A DNA stretch of 64,000 nucleotides from Microbispora sp. H13382 (GTDB lineage: Bacteria; Actinomycetota; Actinomycetes; Streptosporangiales; Streptosporangiaceae). The stretch lies in the NCBI RefSeq assembly GCF_014161445.1, contig NZ_JABBXA010000004.1, positions 244,075 to 308,074 on the forward strand, in the 5' to 3' direction. The notes below the pieces were generated by a model. It searched no databases. It worked only from the letters and a program-made list of their open reading frames with translations, and had not been told where the DNA came from. The translations under genes and the position numbers were made by a program. Below, piece after piece: positions 24,914 to 33,705 of the stretch. The number at the start of each line of letters is the position of its first letter. Positions within the stretch are counted from its first letter, which is position 1.

Positions 24914-25609
24914 GTGACGAGATCTGGCGACGTGACCCTGGCGGCCCCCGCCGGCACCGTCCTGTCGGTCGTGATCGGCTCGCGCGCGTACGGGTTGGAG
25001 ACCGACGAGTCGGACGTCGACAGGCGGGGTGTGTTCGTGACGCCCACCCCGATGTTCTGGCGGCTCGACAAGCCGCCGGATCACGTGGAGGGGCCGCTGC
25101 CCGAGCAGTTCTCGTGGGAGGTCGAGCGGTTCTGCGTGCTCGCGCTGGAGGGCAACCCGGTCGTGCTGGAGTGCCTGTGGTCACCGCTGGTGGAGCTGGC
25201 CACCCCGCAGGGCGAGCGGCTGCTGGCGCTGCGCCGCGCGTTCCTGTCCGGGAAGGCGGAGCGGGCGTTCGCGGGGTCGGCCGAGCGGCAGTTCCGCCGT
25301 CTCGGGCCGCAGGACCCGCCCCCGCCGGGCGGCGACGTCAGGCGGTGGAAGCTGGCGATGCACATGATCCGGCTGCTGCTCGGCGCCGTCCACCTGGCCC
25401 GGCACGGGGAGCCGCTGGTCGACGCGAGCGCCTGCCGCGACCGGCTGCTCGCCGTACGGCGGGGCGAGACGCCCTGGCGGGAGGTGCTGGAGTGGCGCGG
25501 GCGGCTGCTGGCCGAGCTGGACGAGCGGGCCGGGAGTGCGCTGCCCGACCGGCCGGACCGGACGGCCGTCGAGGAGTTCCTGATCGACGTGCGGCGGTCG
25601 GCCCTGTGA
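24914..25609 (+). CDS. Predicted nucleotidyltransferase (YcgL/COG3541-like)
   Basis: A 231-residue protein with the minimal nucleotidyltransferase core VIGSRAYGLETDESDVDRRGVFV near residues 20-42, in which GSxxYG and DSDxD-type residues bind the nucleotide and metal. WEVERFCVLALEGNPVVLECLWSP follows as in COG3541 members. Function in the cell is unknown; relatives occur in phages and as housekeeping orphans. GTG at 24914 is 43 bases from the divergent oxidoreductase start. Downstream (25610-25812) about 200 bases contain a fragment resembling the end of a similar protein (ALHDLVV-like in a shifted frame) but no intact gene. Confidence 0.82.
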   Translation: MTRSGDVTLAAPAGTVLSVVIGSRAYGLETDESDVDRRGVFVTPTPMFWRLDKPPDHVEGPLPEQFSWEVERFCVLALEGNPVVLECLWSPLVELATPQGERLLALRRAFLSGKAERAFAGSAERQFRRLGPQDPPPPGGDVRRWKLAMHMIRLLLGAVHLARHGEPLVDASACRDRLLAVRRGETPWREVLEWRGRLLAELDERAGSALPDRPDRTAVEEFLIDVRRSAL

Positions 25610-25812
25610 CCGCGCGTGCGCGGCGTGCACGTGCTGCCCGCCGAGGAGGTCGCCGGCCCGCGAGGCCCTGCACGACCTCGTCGTACGCGCCCGCCTGACG
25701 GGCCGCTGATCCGGTCAAACGGGACGGGACACGCGAACAACGCGGGTGCCGCCCCACGTCGCGACGCCATCGCGGATAATGGTGCGACGCCGCCACATCC
25801 CAGGAGAACGCT

Positions 25813-26046
25813 TTGACCACTCAATTCGGCAAAGACAACCTCGACCTGGCCGCGAGCGCGCAGGCACTGGCCGACAGCGCGCCCACCGGATCGCTGCGCC
25901 ACGCGGCCGCCAAGTCGGTCGCGATCACCTTCGCCACGACCCGCGACGCCGCCCAGGCCCGCAGCACCCTGAACGGCATCTCGCCCGACGACGTGCGCCG
26001 GGCCGCGCTGGAGCTCTTCGACGAGCTCTCCACCCGCGCCGACTGA
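25813..26046 (+). CDS. Small conserved hypothetical protein
   Basis: A 77-residue, all-helical, Ala-rich protein starting at TTG 25813 with a CAGGAGAAC ribosome site upstream. Codon bias is normal for the genome, which supports a real gene. I recognise no domain; the segment ISPDDVRRAALELFDELS is amphipathic and could be a dimerisation helix. No neighbour gives a clue to function. Confidence 0.7.
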   Translation: MTTQFGKDNLDLAASAQALADSAPTGSLRHAAAKSVAITFATTRDAAQARSTLNGISPDDVRRAALELFDELSTRAD

Positions 26047-26149
26047 CCCGCGCGCCGTCCAGGAGACGGCCGCTCCGGGTGCCCGGACGGCCGTCCCGCC
26101 GCCGTGTCTTCACCGGGCCGACGAGGATCACCCCGGGAAGGAGCGCGGG

Positions 26150-26734
26150 ATGAGCGGGCCGGTGCCTGAGGGCGTCGCCGAGGGCGAGAGCGGCGATAAC
26201 GCCGATGCCCGCGTGACGCTGCTGACGTTCGGGCACGGCACCGCGCCGCGCGGGCACCTGATCCCGCTGCTGCACGCTGCCGATGTGCGGGAGGTGGTCG
26301 ACGTCCGGACCGCTCCGGGCAGCAGGCGCAACCCCGACGCCGGCCGCGCGGCGCTGACGGCCTGGCTGCCCGAGGCGGGGATCGGCTATCGATGGGACAG
26401 GCGCCTGGGCGGGTTCCGCAGGGCGGCTCCCGACTCGCCCGACGTCTTCTGGGAGAACGCCTCGTTCCGGGGATACGCCGGTTACACCCGGCATCCCGAC
26501 TTCCTGACGGCCATGGACGAACTGCTCGCGCAGGCGCGCGCCGCCCGGACCGCCGTGATGTGCGCGGAGGCCGTGTGGTGGCGCTGCCACAGGCGGATCA
26601 TCGCCGACTTCGCCGTCCTCGCGCGGGGAGCGCGCGTGCTGCACCTGTCGCACGACGGAAGGCTCGCAGAACACGCGCCGACCTCCGGCGCCCGCCTGCG
26701 CGACGACGGGCTCCTCGTCTACGACCGGCTGTGA
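26150..26734 (+). CDS. DUF488 family protein
   Basis: A 194-residue protein of the DUF488 family. It shows the N-terminal LTFGHGTAPRGHLIPLL and VREVVDVRTAPGSRRNPDAG, the middle YRWDRRLGGFRR, and the conserved Cys motif VMCAEAVWWRCHRRIIAD. The Cys and His residues of that last motif are invariant in the family, but no reaction is established. The first 20 residues are poorly conserved, so the start could lie slightly downstream. Confidence 0.88.
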   Translation: MSGPVPEGVAEGESGDNADARVTLLTFGHGTAPRGHLIPLLHAADVREVVDVRTAPGSRRNPDAGRAALTAWLPEAGIGYRWDRRLGGFRRAAPDSPDVFWENASFRGYAGYTRHPDFLTAMDELLAQARAARTAVMCAEAVWWRCHRRIIADFAVLARGARVLHLSHDGRLAEHAPTSGARLRDDGLLVYDRL

Positions 26735-26802
26735 ACCTGGCGGGCCGGACGAGCGAAAGGCCGGACCCGTGATCTCGGGCCCGGCCTTCCGGTGGTGCGT
26801 GG

Positions 26803-26874
26803 TGGGCGATACTGGGATTGAACCAGTGACCTCTTCCGTGTCAGGGAAGCGCTCTCCCGCTGAGCTAATCGCCC
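26803..26874 (-). tRNA. tRNA-Val (anticodon GAC)
   Basis: On the minus strand GGGCGAT pairs with ATCGCCC. The D arm AGCTCAGCGGGAGAGC, anticodon stem CTTCC/GGAAG with loop CTGACAC (anticodon GAC) and the T loop GGTTCAATCC are intact. The discriminator is A and CCA is not encoded. It is the third gene of a Gly-Cys-Val cluster. Confidence 0.95.
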
Positions 26875-26888
26875 TTGGACGAGCCAAG

Positions 26889-26959
26889 AGGTGGAGACGG
26901 GATTTGAACCCGTGTACGCGGCTTTGCAGGCCGCTGCCTCGCCTCTCGGCCACTCCACC
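26889..26959 (-). tRNA. tRNA-Cys (anticodon GCA)
   Basis: Acceptor GGTGGAG/CTCCACC, anticodon stem CGGC/GCCG with loop CTGCAAA (GCA), T loop GGTTCAAATCC and discriminator U as required for tRNA-Cys. It is the middle gene of the cluster, 14 bases from tRNA-Val. Confidence 0.95.
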
Positions 26960-27001
26960 GTGTCACCTGCACAGTGACAAGCTGCACAGTGTCAAGCTCC
27001 G

Positions 27002-27073
27002 AGCGGAAGACGGGATTCGAACCCGCGACCCTCACCTTGGCAAGGTGATGCTCTACCACTGAGCCACTTCCGC
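27002..27073 (-). tRNA. tRNA-Gly (anticodon GCC)
   Basis: Acceptor GCGGAAG/CTTCCGC, D arm TGGCTCAGTGGTAGAGC, anticodon stem CACC/GGTG with loop TTGCCAA (GCC) and T loop GGTTCGAATCC. It is the first gene in transcription order. Confidence 0.95.
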
Positions 27074-27218
27074 GTCCCGGCTCTCGGCCGGACTCACGTG
27101 GAGCACTTTATCCAATCTCCCGCGACTCCCCAAATCAGCGGCGTTCTCCCTGCTCACGTCGCGAGTCGCGGCCGATGCTTCCAGCTCCGTCGAACCGTCC
27201 CCGGGTTAGCGTCGGAAC

Positions 27219-27989
27219 ATGTCCGTGACGCACGACCGCACCCACGCCGCGATTCCCGGCGCCGCCGGGGGCACTCCGCAGCCCACCACGGCCGAGATCG
27301 AGGGCGACGCCGACATCGCCCCCGTCGCGGCCCTGATCGCGGACGGCGCCCGCGCCGCCATGCTCACCGCGCTGCTCGACGGCAGGGCGCTGGCGGCCGG
27401 GGAACTGGCCAGGATCGCCGGCGTGAGCGCCCCCACCGCGAGCTCCCATCTGGCCAGGCTCCTCGACGGGGGCCTGGTGACCGTGGCCAAACAGGGACGG
27501 CATCGCTATTACCGCCTCGCCCGGCCCGACGTGGCCGGCGTCATCGAGGTGCTGGCCCGGGTCAGCGGGCGCGTCGCCGTACGGTCCCTTCGGCAGTCGC
27601 GGCGGGCCGGGCTGCTGCGGGAGGCCCGCAGCTGTTACGACCACCTCGCCGGACGGGTGGGTGTCCAGCTGTACGACGCGCTGGTGCGCGAGGGGCGTCT
27701 GGTCGAGGCCGACGGCGGCTGCCTGCTCACCGCGAGCGGCGCCGAGGCGCTGACGGAGCTGGGCGTGGACGTGGAGCGGGTGCGCCGCGCCCGCCGCAGG
27801 TTCGCCCCCGACTGCCTCGACTGGCTGGAACGCCGGCCGCACCTGGGCGGGGCGCTCGGCGCCGCGGTCCTGGACCGGCTCCTGGCCCGGGAGTGGCTGG
27901 TGCGCGGCACGGTGCCCCGGGCTCTCCGGGTGACCGCCGTGGGGCGCGAGGGACTGGAGAGGACCTTTGGATGTAAGGACCTAAGCTGA
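27219..27989 (+). CDS. ArsR-like winged-helix transcriptional regulator
   Basis: This 256-residue protein has a winged helix at residues 35-110: MLTALLDGRALAAGELARIA, VSAPTASSHLARLLDGGLV and VAKQGRHRYYRLARPDV. No ArsR-type metal-binding Cys pair is present. The C-terminal half is a poorly known domain that also occurs in relatives of this size (RFAPDCLDWLERRPHLGGAL, then the wing-like LTASGAEAL). It lies 59 bases before hutH on the same strand and may control it, though nothing proves this. Confidence 0.85.
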   Translation: MSVTHDRTHAAIPGAAGGTPQPTTAEIEGDADIAPVAALIADGARAAMLTALLDGRALAAGELARIAGVSAPTASSHLARLLDGGLVTVAKQGRHRYYRLARPDVAGVIEVLARVSGRVAVRSLRQSRRAGLLREARSCYDHLAGRVGVQLYDALVREGRLVEADGGCLLTASGAEALTELGVDVERVRRARRRFAPDCLDWLERRPHLGGALGAAVLDRLLAREWLVRGTVPRALRVTAVGREGLERTFGCKDLS

Positions 27990-28007
27990 GATACGCTGGT
28001 TACCCAC

Positions 28008-28027
28008 TATGCGCGTGCACGCGCGTA
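28008..28027. promoter_or_regulatory. Palindrome upstream of hutH
   Basis: TATGCGCGTGCACGCGCGTA contains the perfect 14-bp palindrome GCGCGTGCACGCGC, 22 bases before the hutH ATG. It could be a repressor operator or a hairpin in the leader. Confidence 0.45.
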
Positions 28028-28048
28028 CCGACGTGAAAGAGTGGGACG

Positions 28049-29596
28049 ATGCACGACAACGAGGTCGTGGCCGTCGGCCCCGGGCCGCTCGCCTTCGGCG
28101 ACGTGGTCCGGGTCGCGAGGCACGGCGCACCGGTCCGCCTGACGGACGACGCGATCGCCGAGATGGCGGCCTCCCGGGGGCGGATCGAGGAGCTCGCGGA
28201 GGCCGACACCCCCGCCTACGGCGTCTCCACCGGTTTCGGCGCCCTCGCCACCCGGCACATCGACCCCTCGCTGCGCGCTCAGCTCCAGCGCAGTCTCGTC
28301 CGCTCGCACGCGGCCGGTTCCGGACCCGAGGTGGAGACCGAGGTCGTGCGGGCCATGATGCTGCTGCGCCTGCGCACGCTCGCCACCGGGCACACCGGTG
28401 TGCGCCCGGCCACAGCCCGGGTGCTGGAGTCCCTGCTCAACGCCCGGCTCACCCCGGTCGTCCACGAGTACGGCAGCCTCGGCTGCTCGGGAGACCTCGC
28501 CCCGCTCGCCCACGTCGCCCTGACGGTCATGGGCGAGGGCGTCGTGCGGGACGCCGAGGGACGCCTGCGTCCCGCCGCCGAGGCGCTCAAGGAATGCGGC
28601 GTCGAGCCCGTCGAACTGGCCGCCAAGGAGGGGCTCGCGCTCATCAACGGCACCGACGGCATGCTCGGCATGCTGGTGCTCGCGCTGCACGACCTGTCCC
28701 GGCTCCTCACGACCGCCGACATCAGCGCCGCGATGAGCGTGGAGGCGCTGCTCGGTACCGACTACGTGTTCGCGGCGGACCTGCAGGCGCTGCGGCCCCA
28801 TCCCGGCCAGGCCCTGGCGGCGGCCAACATGCGGACGCTGCTGGCCGGCTCGGGCGTGATGGCCTCGCACCGCGACGGCTCCTGCACCCGCGTCCAGGAC
28901 GCCTACTCCCTGCGCTGCGCCCCCCAGGTCGCCGGGGCCGCCAGGGACACCCTCGCCCACGCGTCCGCCGTCGCCGCCCGCGAGATCGTCAGTGCCGTCG
29001 ACAACCCCGTCGTGCTCGCCGACGGGCGCGTGGAGTCCAACGGCAACTTCCACGGCGCCCCGGTGGCGTACGTCCTGGACTTCCTGGCCATCGCCGTCGC
29101 CGACCTCGCCTCGATCGCCGAACGGCGCACCGACCGCATGCTCGACGTGGCGCGCAGCCACGGGCTCCCGGCCTTCCTCGCCGACGACCCGGGGGTGGAC
29201 TCCGGGCACATGATCGCGCAGTACACCCAGGCCGCGATCGTCTCCGAGCTCAAGCGGCTGGCGGTGCCGGCGAGCGTCGACTCGATCCCCAGCTCCGCCA
29301 TGCAGGAGGACCACGTCTCGATGGGCTGGTCGGCCGGCCGCAAGCTGCGCCGCGCCGTCGACGGGCTCACCCGCGTGCTCGCGATCGAGCTGCTGACCGC
29401 CGCCCGGGCGCTCGACCTGCGCGCGCCGTACGCACCGGCGCCGGGGACCGGCGCGGTCGTGGCGGCGCTGCGCGAGTCCGTCGAGGGGCCGGGGCAGGAC
29501 CGCTTCCTCGCCCCGGAGATCGAGGCGGTCGTCCGGCTCGTCGGGAGCGGCGCCGTGGTCGCCGCCGCCGAGTCCGCCGCCGGCCCCCTGGCGTAG
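28049..29596 (+). CDS. hutH: Histidine ammonia-lyase
   Basis: The 515-residue cytosolic tetrameric enzyme removes ammonia from L-histidine to give urocanate, the first step of histidine breakdown. The MIO electrophile forms from Cys146-Ser147-Gly148 in GSLGCSGDLAPL; Cys in place of Ala is what I recall for actinomycete enzymes. Other active-site stretches are YGVSTGFGAL (Tyr), VESNGNFHGAP, SSAMQEDHVSMG and ALAAANM. No hutU, hutI or hutG follows in the window, so the rest of the pathway must be elsewhere. Start ATG at 28049 has GAAAGAG upstream. Confidence 0.96.
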   Translation: MHDNEVVAVGPGPLAFGDVVRVARHGAPVRLTDDAIAEMAASRGRIEELAEADTPAYGVSTGFGALATRHIDPSLRAQLQRSLVRSHAAGSGPEVETEVVRAMMLLRLRTLATGHTGVRPATARVLESLLNARLTPVVHEYGSLGCSGDLAPLAHVALTVMGEGVVRDAEGRLRPAAEALKECGVEPVELAAKEGLALINGTDGMLGMLVLALHDLSRLLTTADISAAMSVEALLGTDYVFAADLQALRPHPGQALAAANMRTLLAGSGVMASHRDGSCTRVQDAYSLRCAPQVAGAARDTLAHASAVAAREIVSAVDNPVVLADGRVESNGNFHGAPVAYVLDFLAIAVADLASIAERRTDRMLDVARSHGLPAFLADDPGVDSGHMIAQYTQAAIVSELKRLAVPASVDSIPSSAMQEDHVSMGWSAGRKLRRAVDGLTRVLAIELLTAARALDLRAPYAPAPGTGAVVAALRESVEGPGQDRFLAPEIEAVVRLVGSGAVVAAAESAAGPLA

Positions 29597-29610
29597 GGCT
29601 TCAGCGGGCT

Positions 29611-30831
29611 TCAGAGGGCGGCGACCACCTCGACCTCGATCATCAGTCCCGGCTGGAACAGCCGTTCGACCTCCACGGTCGTGCTGGCGGGCGGCTCGCC
29701 GGTGATGAAGCGGCCGCGGACCTCGCCGTACTCGCGCAGCCGGTCCATGTCGGTCAGGAACGTCCTGATGTGCAGGATCCGGCCGAACGAGGAGCCCTGG
29801 TAGGCCAGGATGCGGCCCAGGTTCTCCATGACGACCTCGGACTGCCGGGCCAGATCGCCCTCGCCGACGACCTTCCCGTCCTCGTCCAGCGCCACCTGCC
29901 CGGACACGAACAGCAGATCCCCGAAGCGCACGGCGTGGGAGTAGTAGCCGTTGGTGGCCGGCACCGAGGGCGGGTTCACCGCGCGCACGTCCTTCGAACC
30001 GGGTGTCCGCGCCGCCCGGGACGCCGCGAACGGGACGACGGCGGTGAGATCGTGCCCCGCCAGCCCGGCCGCGACCGCCCCCGTGAGCAGGTCGCGGGCG
30101 GCGGCGGTCACCGTCTGGCGACTCCCCGGCCCCTCGGTGGCCAGCCGCAGGTCCTTGGCGGCCAGGCCGAGGGCGTACCGCGTCTGCGACGGGCCCGACT
30201 CGGCCACGGGCCGCAGGCGCTCCGCCAGCCCGGCCAGCGGTGTGGCCCCGAGGACGTCCAGGAGGGCGGTGCGGCCCACCCCGAGCGCGTCCGCGTAGGC
30301 CAGCGTCTCCGCCAGCCCCACCTGGGCGGTCACCATCGCGCTCATCACGGCGAGCTTGGTCGCGGCGCCCGCTCCCGGCCCGCCCGCCTCGTGGACCGTC
30401 CCGAAGACGCGCAGCACGTCCGACACCCGGTCGAGGTCCTCCCTGCGGCCCCCGGCGAGCACGACCAGCGTGCCCTCGGCGGCCGGGCCCACGCTGCCAA
30501 GCACGGGCGCGTCGACCAGGCCTGCGCCCGCGGGGAGCAGGCCGCGCAGCCGCCGCACCGCGTCGGGGCCGATCGTGGACATCTCCACCAGCACCGACTC
30601 CGGCCGCAGCCCCGGCAGCGCCGCCCGCACCACCCCGGACACCGCGTCGGGATCGCTGAGCATGGTGATCACGATGTCCGCACCGGCGACGGCCGCGGCG
30701 GGGGAGGGGGCCGCCTCCGCGCCCGGCACGTCCCGTGGCGTACGGTTCCACACGGCCACCTTGTGGCCGGCGGCGACGAGGCGGCCGGCCATCGGAACGC
30801 CCATGCGCCCCAGGCCAAGAAAAGCAATCAT
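29611..30831 (-). CDS. 3-hydroxyisobutyrate dehydrogenase-like protein fused to a RidA-like domain
   Basis: The protein has 406 residues. Residues 1-265 are a beta-hydroxyacid dehydrogenase: NAD(P) loop FLGLGRMGVPMAGRL, substrate loop DAPVLGSVGPAAEGTL, and candidate catalytic Lys in GAATKLAVM. Residues 275-406 are a RidA/YjgF domain: GYYSHAVRFGDLLFVSGQ, ENLGRILAYQG and HIRTFLTDM. The Arg that RidA uses to deaminate enamines (PAR(S/T)TVEV in active members) is replaced by Ser here (PPASTTVEV), so that activity is doubtful. The usual RidA trimer may instead hold the dehydrogenase units together. ATG at 30831 starts directly before the Rossmann strand; the gene is divergent from a lysR gene. Confidence 0.9.
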   Translation of the reverse strand: MIAFLGLGRMGVPMAGRLVAAGHKVAVWNRTPRDVPGAEAAPSPAAAVAGADIVITMLSDPDAVSGVVRAALPGLRPESVLVEMSTIGPDAVRRLRGLLPAGAGLVDAPVLGSVGPAAEGTLVVLAGGRREDLDRVSDVLRVFGTVHEAGGPGAGAATKLAVMSAMVTAQVGLAETLAYADALGVGRTALLDVLGATPLAGLAERLRPVAESGPSQTRYALGLAAKDLRLATEGPGSRQTVTAAARDLLTGAVAAGLAGHDLTAVVPFAASRAARTPGSKDVRAVNPPSVPATNGYYSHAVRFGDLLFVSGQVALDEDGKVVGEGDLARQSEVVMENLGRILAYQGSSFGRILHIRTFLTDMDRLREYGEVRGRFITGEPPASTTVEVERLFQPGLMIEVEVVAAL

Positions 30832-30916
30832 GTCCCTGGACGTTATGGGAGGAAAAAACCATTCCACCAGCGACTAGATTGCATGACACTCATTCCCCTC
30901 GCTCATGGATCGGAGC

Positions 30917-31807
30917 ATGTTCGACACCGACGCGCTTGTGCTGCTCGACGTCGTGGCCCGTACGGGGTCGTTCACGGCCGCCGCGGTGCAGCTCAACTAC
31001 ACCCAGTCGGCGGTCTCCCGGCGCATCGCGTCCCTGGAGGCCCAGGCGGGCGGCCCGCTGTTCGCACGGCTGCCCAGGGGGGTGCGGCTGACGCCCGCGG
31101 GCCGGACGCTGCACCGCTACGCCCGCGAGGTGCTGGAGCGGCTCGGCCGGGCGGGGGAGGAGCTCGCCGCCATCCACCAGGGCACCGGCGGGCGGCTGCG
31201 GGTCGGCGCGTTCGCCACGGCCAACGCCGTGCTTGTCCCGGCCGCCCTGCGCGAGCTGCGGGCGACCCGCCCGGAGGTGGCGGTCAGCATGGTGGAGGGC
31301 CTCAGCACGGCGCTGATGGACGGCCTCGGCCGGGCCGAGATCGACATCGCGGTGGTGAGCGACTACCCCTCCGGCCTGGGAGCGGGCCCGGAGGTGGAGG
31401 TCACCCCCCTGCTGGAGGACGAACTGCTCGTCGCCCTCCCCGCCGACCACCCGCTGGCGGGGTGCGAGAAGGTTGACCTGCGCGACCTGCGCGACGAGAG
31501 CTGGATCGAGGGTGCCCCTCCCGGCACGGTGACCATGCTCGGCGCCGCCTGCGCCCGGGCCGGTTTCGCGCCCAGGGTCGACCTGCGGATCGGGGAGTGG
31601 ACCGGCAAGCTCGGCTACGTGGCCGCCGGGCTCGGGGTGACGCTGGTGCCCGCCATGGCCGCGCCCGCCGTACGCGGGGACGTGGCGCTGCGGTCGCTCG
31701 GCGAGTTCGCGCCGCGCCGCACGGTCTACGCGGCCCTGCCGCGCACGGCGCCGCTCCCGGCCGCCCGCGCGCTGCTCGGCCTGCTGTCCCGATCCGTCCC
31801 CGGCTGA
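30917..31807 (+). CDS. LysR family transcriptional regulator
   Basis: The 296-residue regulator has an N-terminal winged helix (LLDVVARTGSFTAAAVQLN, YTQSAVSRRIASLEAQ) and a periplasmic-binding-like effector domain (residues 90-295) with GRLRVGAFATANAVLVP and the late segment AAGLGVTLVPAMAAPAV. LysR proteins usually control the divergent neighbour, here the dehydrogenase/RidA fusion gene 85 bases away, in response to a small metabolite. ATG at 30917 gives the normal short N-terminus; an ATG at 30905 is also in frame. Confidence 0.92.
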   Translation: MFDTDALVLLDVVARTGSFTAAAVQLNYTQSAVSRRIASLEAQAGGPLFARLPRGVRLTPAGRTLHRYAREVLERLGRAGEELAAIHQGTGGRLRVGAFATANAVLVPAALRELRATRPEVAVSMVEGLSTALMDGLGRAEIDIAVVSDYPSGLGAGPEVEVTPLLEDELLVALPADHPLAGCEKVDLRDLRDESWIEGAPPGTVTMLGAACARAGFAPRVDLRIGEWTGKLGYVAAGLGVTLVPAMAAPAVRGDVALRSLGEFAPRRTVYAALPRTAPLPAARALLGLLSRSVPG

Positions 31808-31842
31808 CCTTCCGGCCCCGGCGGGGGAGCGACAATGGACAC

Positions 31843-32856
31843 GTGTACGACGCCTTCGCCCACATCGGGGGCCGCCTGGCCACGGGCCTGAGAGAGGTGA
31901 CCACCGACCTGGCCGCCCTCGACGGCTCCGGCTGGTGGGCGGTGGTCGTGTCGTACGAGGGAAAGGTGGTCTGCGCGCGGTTCGACCGGGTGCGGCCCGC
32001 TCCGCTGCCCCCGTCGCGCGGCCCGTGGCGGGGACCCGCCCGCGACGCCTGGGCCACGTCCCTGGACCGGGAGGGCTACGAGCGGGGCGTCCGGCGGATC
32101 AGGGACTACATCGAGCGGGGGGAGGTCTACCAGGCCAACCTCTGCCGTGTCCTGTCCGCGCCGCTGCCCTCCCCGGACGTGGACCCCCTCGCGCTCGCCG
32201 TACGGCTGGCCGAGGGCAACCCCGCGCCGTACGCGGCGGTGGTCGGCGTGCCCGGGCTGACCGTCGTGTCGGCCTCGCCGGAGCTGTACCTGTCCAGAAG
32301 CGGCGAGGTGGTCGAGTCCCGGCCGATCAAGGGCACCGGCGTGACGGCGGACGATCTCCTCGACAAGGACTACGCCGAGAACCTCATGATCGTCGACCTC
32401 GTTCGCAACGACCTCGGCCGCGTGGCGGAGGTAGGCTCGGTGACCGTGCCCTCGCTGTTCGCGGTCGAGGAGCATCCCGGGCTCGTGCACCTGGTGTCCA
32501 CGGTGCGGGCACGGCTCGCCGGCGGCGCCGGCTGGCCGGAGCTCTTCGCCGCCACCTTCCCCCCGGGTTCGGTGACCGGAGCGCCGAAGTCGTCGGCGCT
32601 GCGGATCATCAACGAGCTCGAACCAGAGCCCCGGGGGCCGTACTGTGGGGCCGTGGGCTGGGTCGACGCCGACCGGCGCGAGGGGGCGCTGGCGGTCGGC
32701 ATCCGCACCTTCTGGATCGAGCACGACACGATCCGGTTCGGTACGGGAGCGGGCATCACCTGGGGGTCCGACCCCCGGAGGGAATGGCACGAGACCGAGC
32801 TCAAGGCCGCCAGGCTCATCGGCCTCGCGTCCGGGGACGGCCCGCGACATCGGTAA
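31843..32856 (+). CDS. pabB: Aminodeoxychorismate synthase component I (anthranilate synthase I-like)
   Basis: A 337-residue chorismate-binding enzyme. It combines chorismate with ammonia to 4-amino-4-deoxychorismate, on the way to p-aminobenzoate and folate. Conserved blocks are RRIRDYIERGEVYQANLCR, VSASPELYLSR, SRPIKGTG, DLVRNDLGRVAEVGSV, TFPPGSVTGAPK and GAGITWGSDP. It lacks the long N-terminal regulatory part of classical PabB/TrpE and is of the short PabB class. GTG at 31843 starts it, and the pabC gene follows after 15 bases. A glutamine amidotransferase partner is not in the window. Confidence 0.9.
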   Translation: MYDAFAHIGGRLATGLREVTTDLAALDGSGWWAVVVSYEGKVVCARFDRVRPAPLPPSRGPWRGPARDAWATSLDREGYERGVRRIRDYIERGEVYQANLCRVLSAPLPSPDVDPLALAVRLAEGNPAPYAAVVGVPGLTVVSASPELYLSRSGEVVESRPIKGTGVTADDLLDKDYAENLMIVDLVRNDLGRVAEVGSVTVPSLFAVEEHPGLVHLVSTVRARLAGGAGWPELFAATFPPGSVTGAPKSSALRIINELEPEPRGPYCGAVGWVDADRREGALAVGIRTFWIEHDTIRFGTGAGITWGSDPRREWHETELKAARLIGLASGDGPRHR

Positions 32857-32871
32857 CGAACGGAGCAGGAG

Positions 32872-33702
32872 ATGTCTGTACCCATCTGGGTGAACGGGGA
32901 GCTGTACGAGCCCGACAGGGCCGTGGTCTCGGTGTACGACCACGGGCTCATGGTCGGCGACGGCGTGTTCGAGACGGTCAAGGCGGTGAACGGGGAGTCC
33001 TTCGCGCTGACCCGCCACCTCGACCGGCTGGCGCTGTCGGCCAAGCGGATGGACCTGCCCGAGCCCGACCTCGCCGCGATCACCGACGGGGTGGGCCGCT
33101 GCCTGGCGGCCGCGCCGAAGTGGCCGCTGGCGCGCGTCAGGATCACCTACACCAGCGGCCCCGGCCCGCTCGGCTCCGACCGGGGGTCGGCCGGCACGAA
33201 CGCGATCGTCATCGTGGGCGAGCAGGCGCCGTTCCCCGCCACCGCCGACGTCGTCGTGGTGCCCTGGCCGCGCAACGAGCGCGGCGCGCTGGCCGGCGTC
33301 AAGAGCACCTCCTACGGCGACAACGCCAAGGCCCTGGCGTACGCCAAGGAGCGCGGGGGCGCCGAGGCGATCTTCGAGAACCTGGCCGGGCACCTGTGCG
33401 AAGGCACGGGGAGCAACATCTTCATCGTCACCGGCGGGCGCCTGATCACCCCGACGCTCGCCTCCGGCTGCCTGGCCGGCGTCACCCGCGCGCTCACCCT
33501 CGAATGGTGCGGCGGCGATGAGGCCGACGTGTCGATCTCGGCGCTGTACGAGGCCGAGGAGGCCTTCCTCACCTCCACGACCCGTGACATCCAGCCGATC
33601 AGGGCCGTGGACGGGAAGGTGCTGCCCCAGGCGCCCGGGCCGGTCACGCTGGAGGCCATGAAGGTCTTCGCCGAGCGTTCGGCGGCCGACGTCGACCCGT
33701 GA
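32872..33702 (+). CDS. pabC: Aminodeoxychorismate lyase, class IV PLP enzyme
   Basis: A 276-residue PLP-dependent fold type IV enzyme. It releases pyruvate from aminodeoxychorismate to give p-aminobenzoate. The markers are YDHGLMVGDGVFETVKAVNG near residue 22, the PLP Lys in GVKSTSYGDNAKAL, the Glu block FENLAGHLCEGTGSNIFIV and the late TSTTRDIQPI. It is next to the pabB gene in the same transcription unit, which favours lyase over branched-chain aminotransferase or D-amino-acid aminotransferase, the other functions of this fold. Confidence 0.9.
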   Translation: MSVPIWVNGELYEPDRAVVSVYDHGLMVGDGVFETVKAVNGESFALTRHLDRLALSAKRMDLPEPDLAAITDGVGRCLAAAPKWPLARVRITYTSGPGPLGSDRGSAGTNAIVIVGEQAPFPATADVVVVPWPRNERGALAGVKSTSYGDNAKALAYAKERGGAEAIFENLAGHLCEGTGSNIFIVTGGRLITPTLASGCLAGVTRALTLEWCGGDEADVSISALYEAEEAFLTSTTRDIQPIRAVDGKVLPQAPGPVTLEAMKVFAERSAADVDP

Positions 33703-33705
33703 TCC

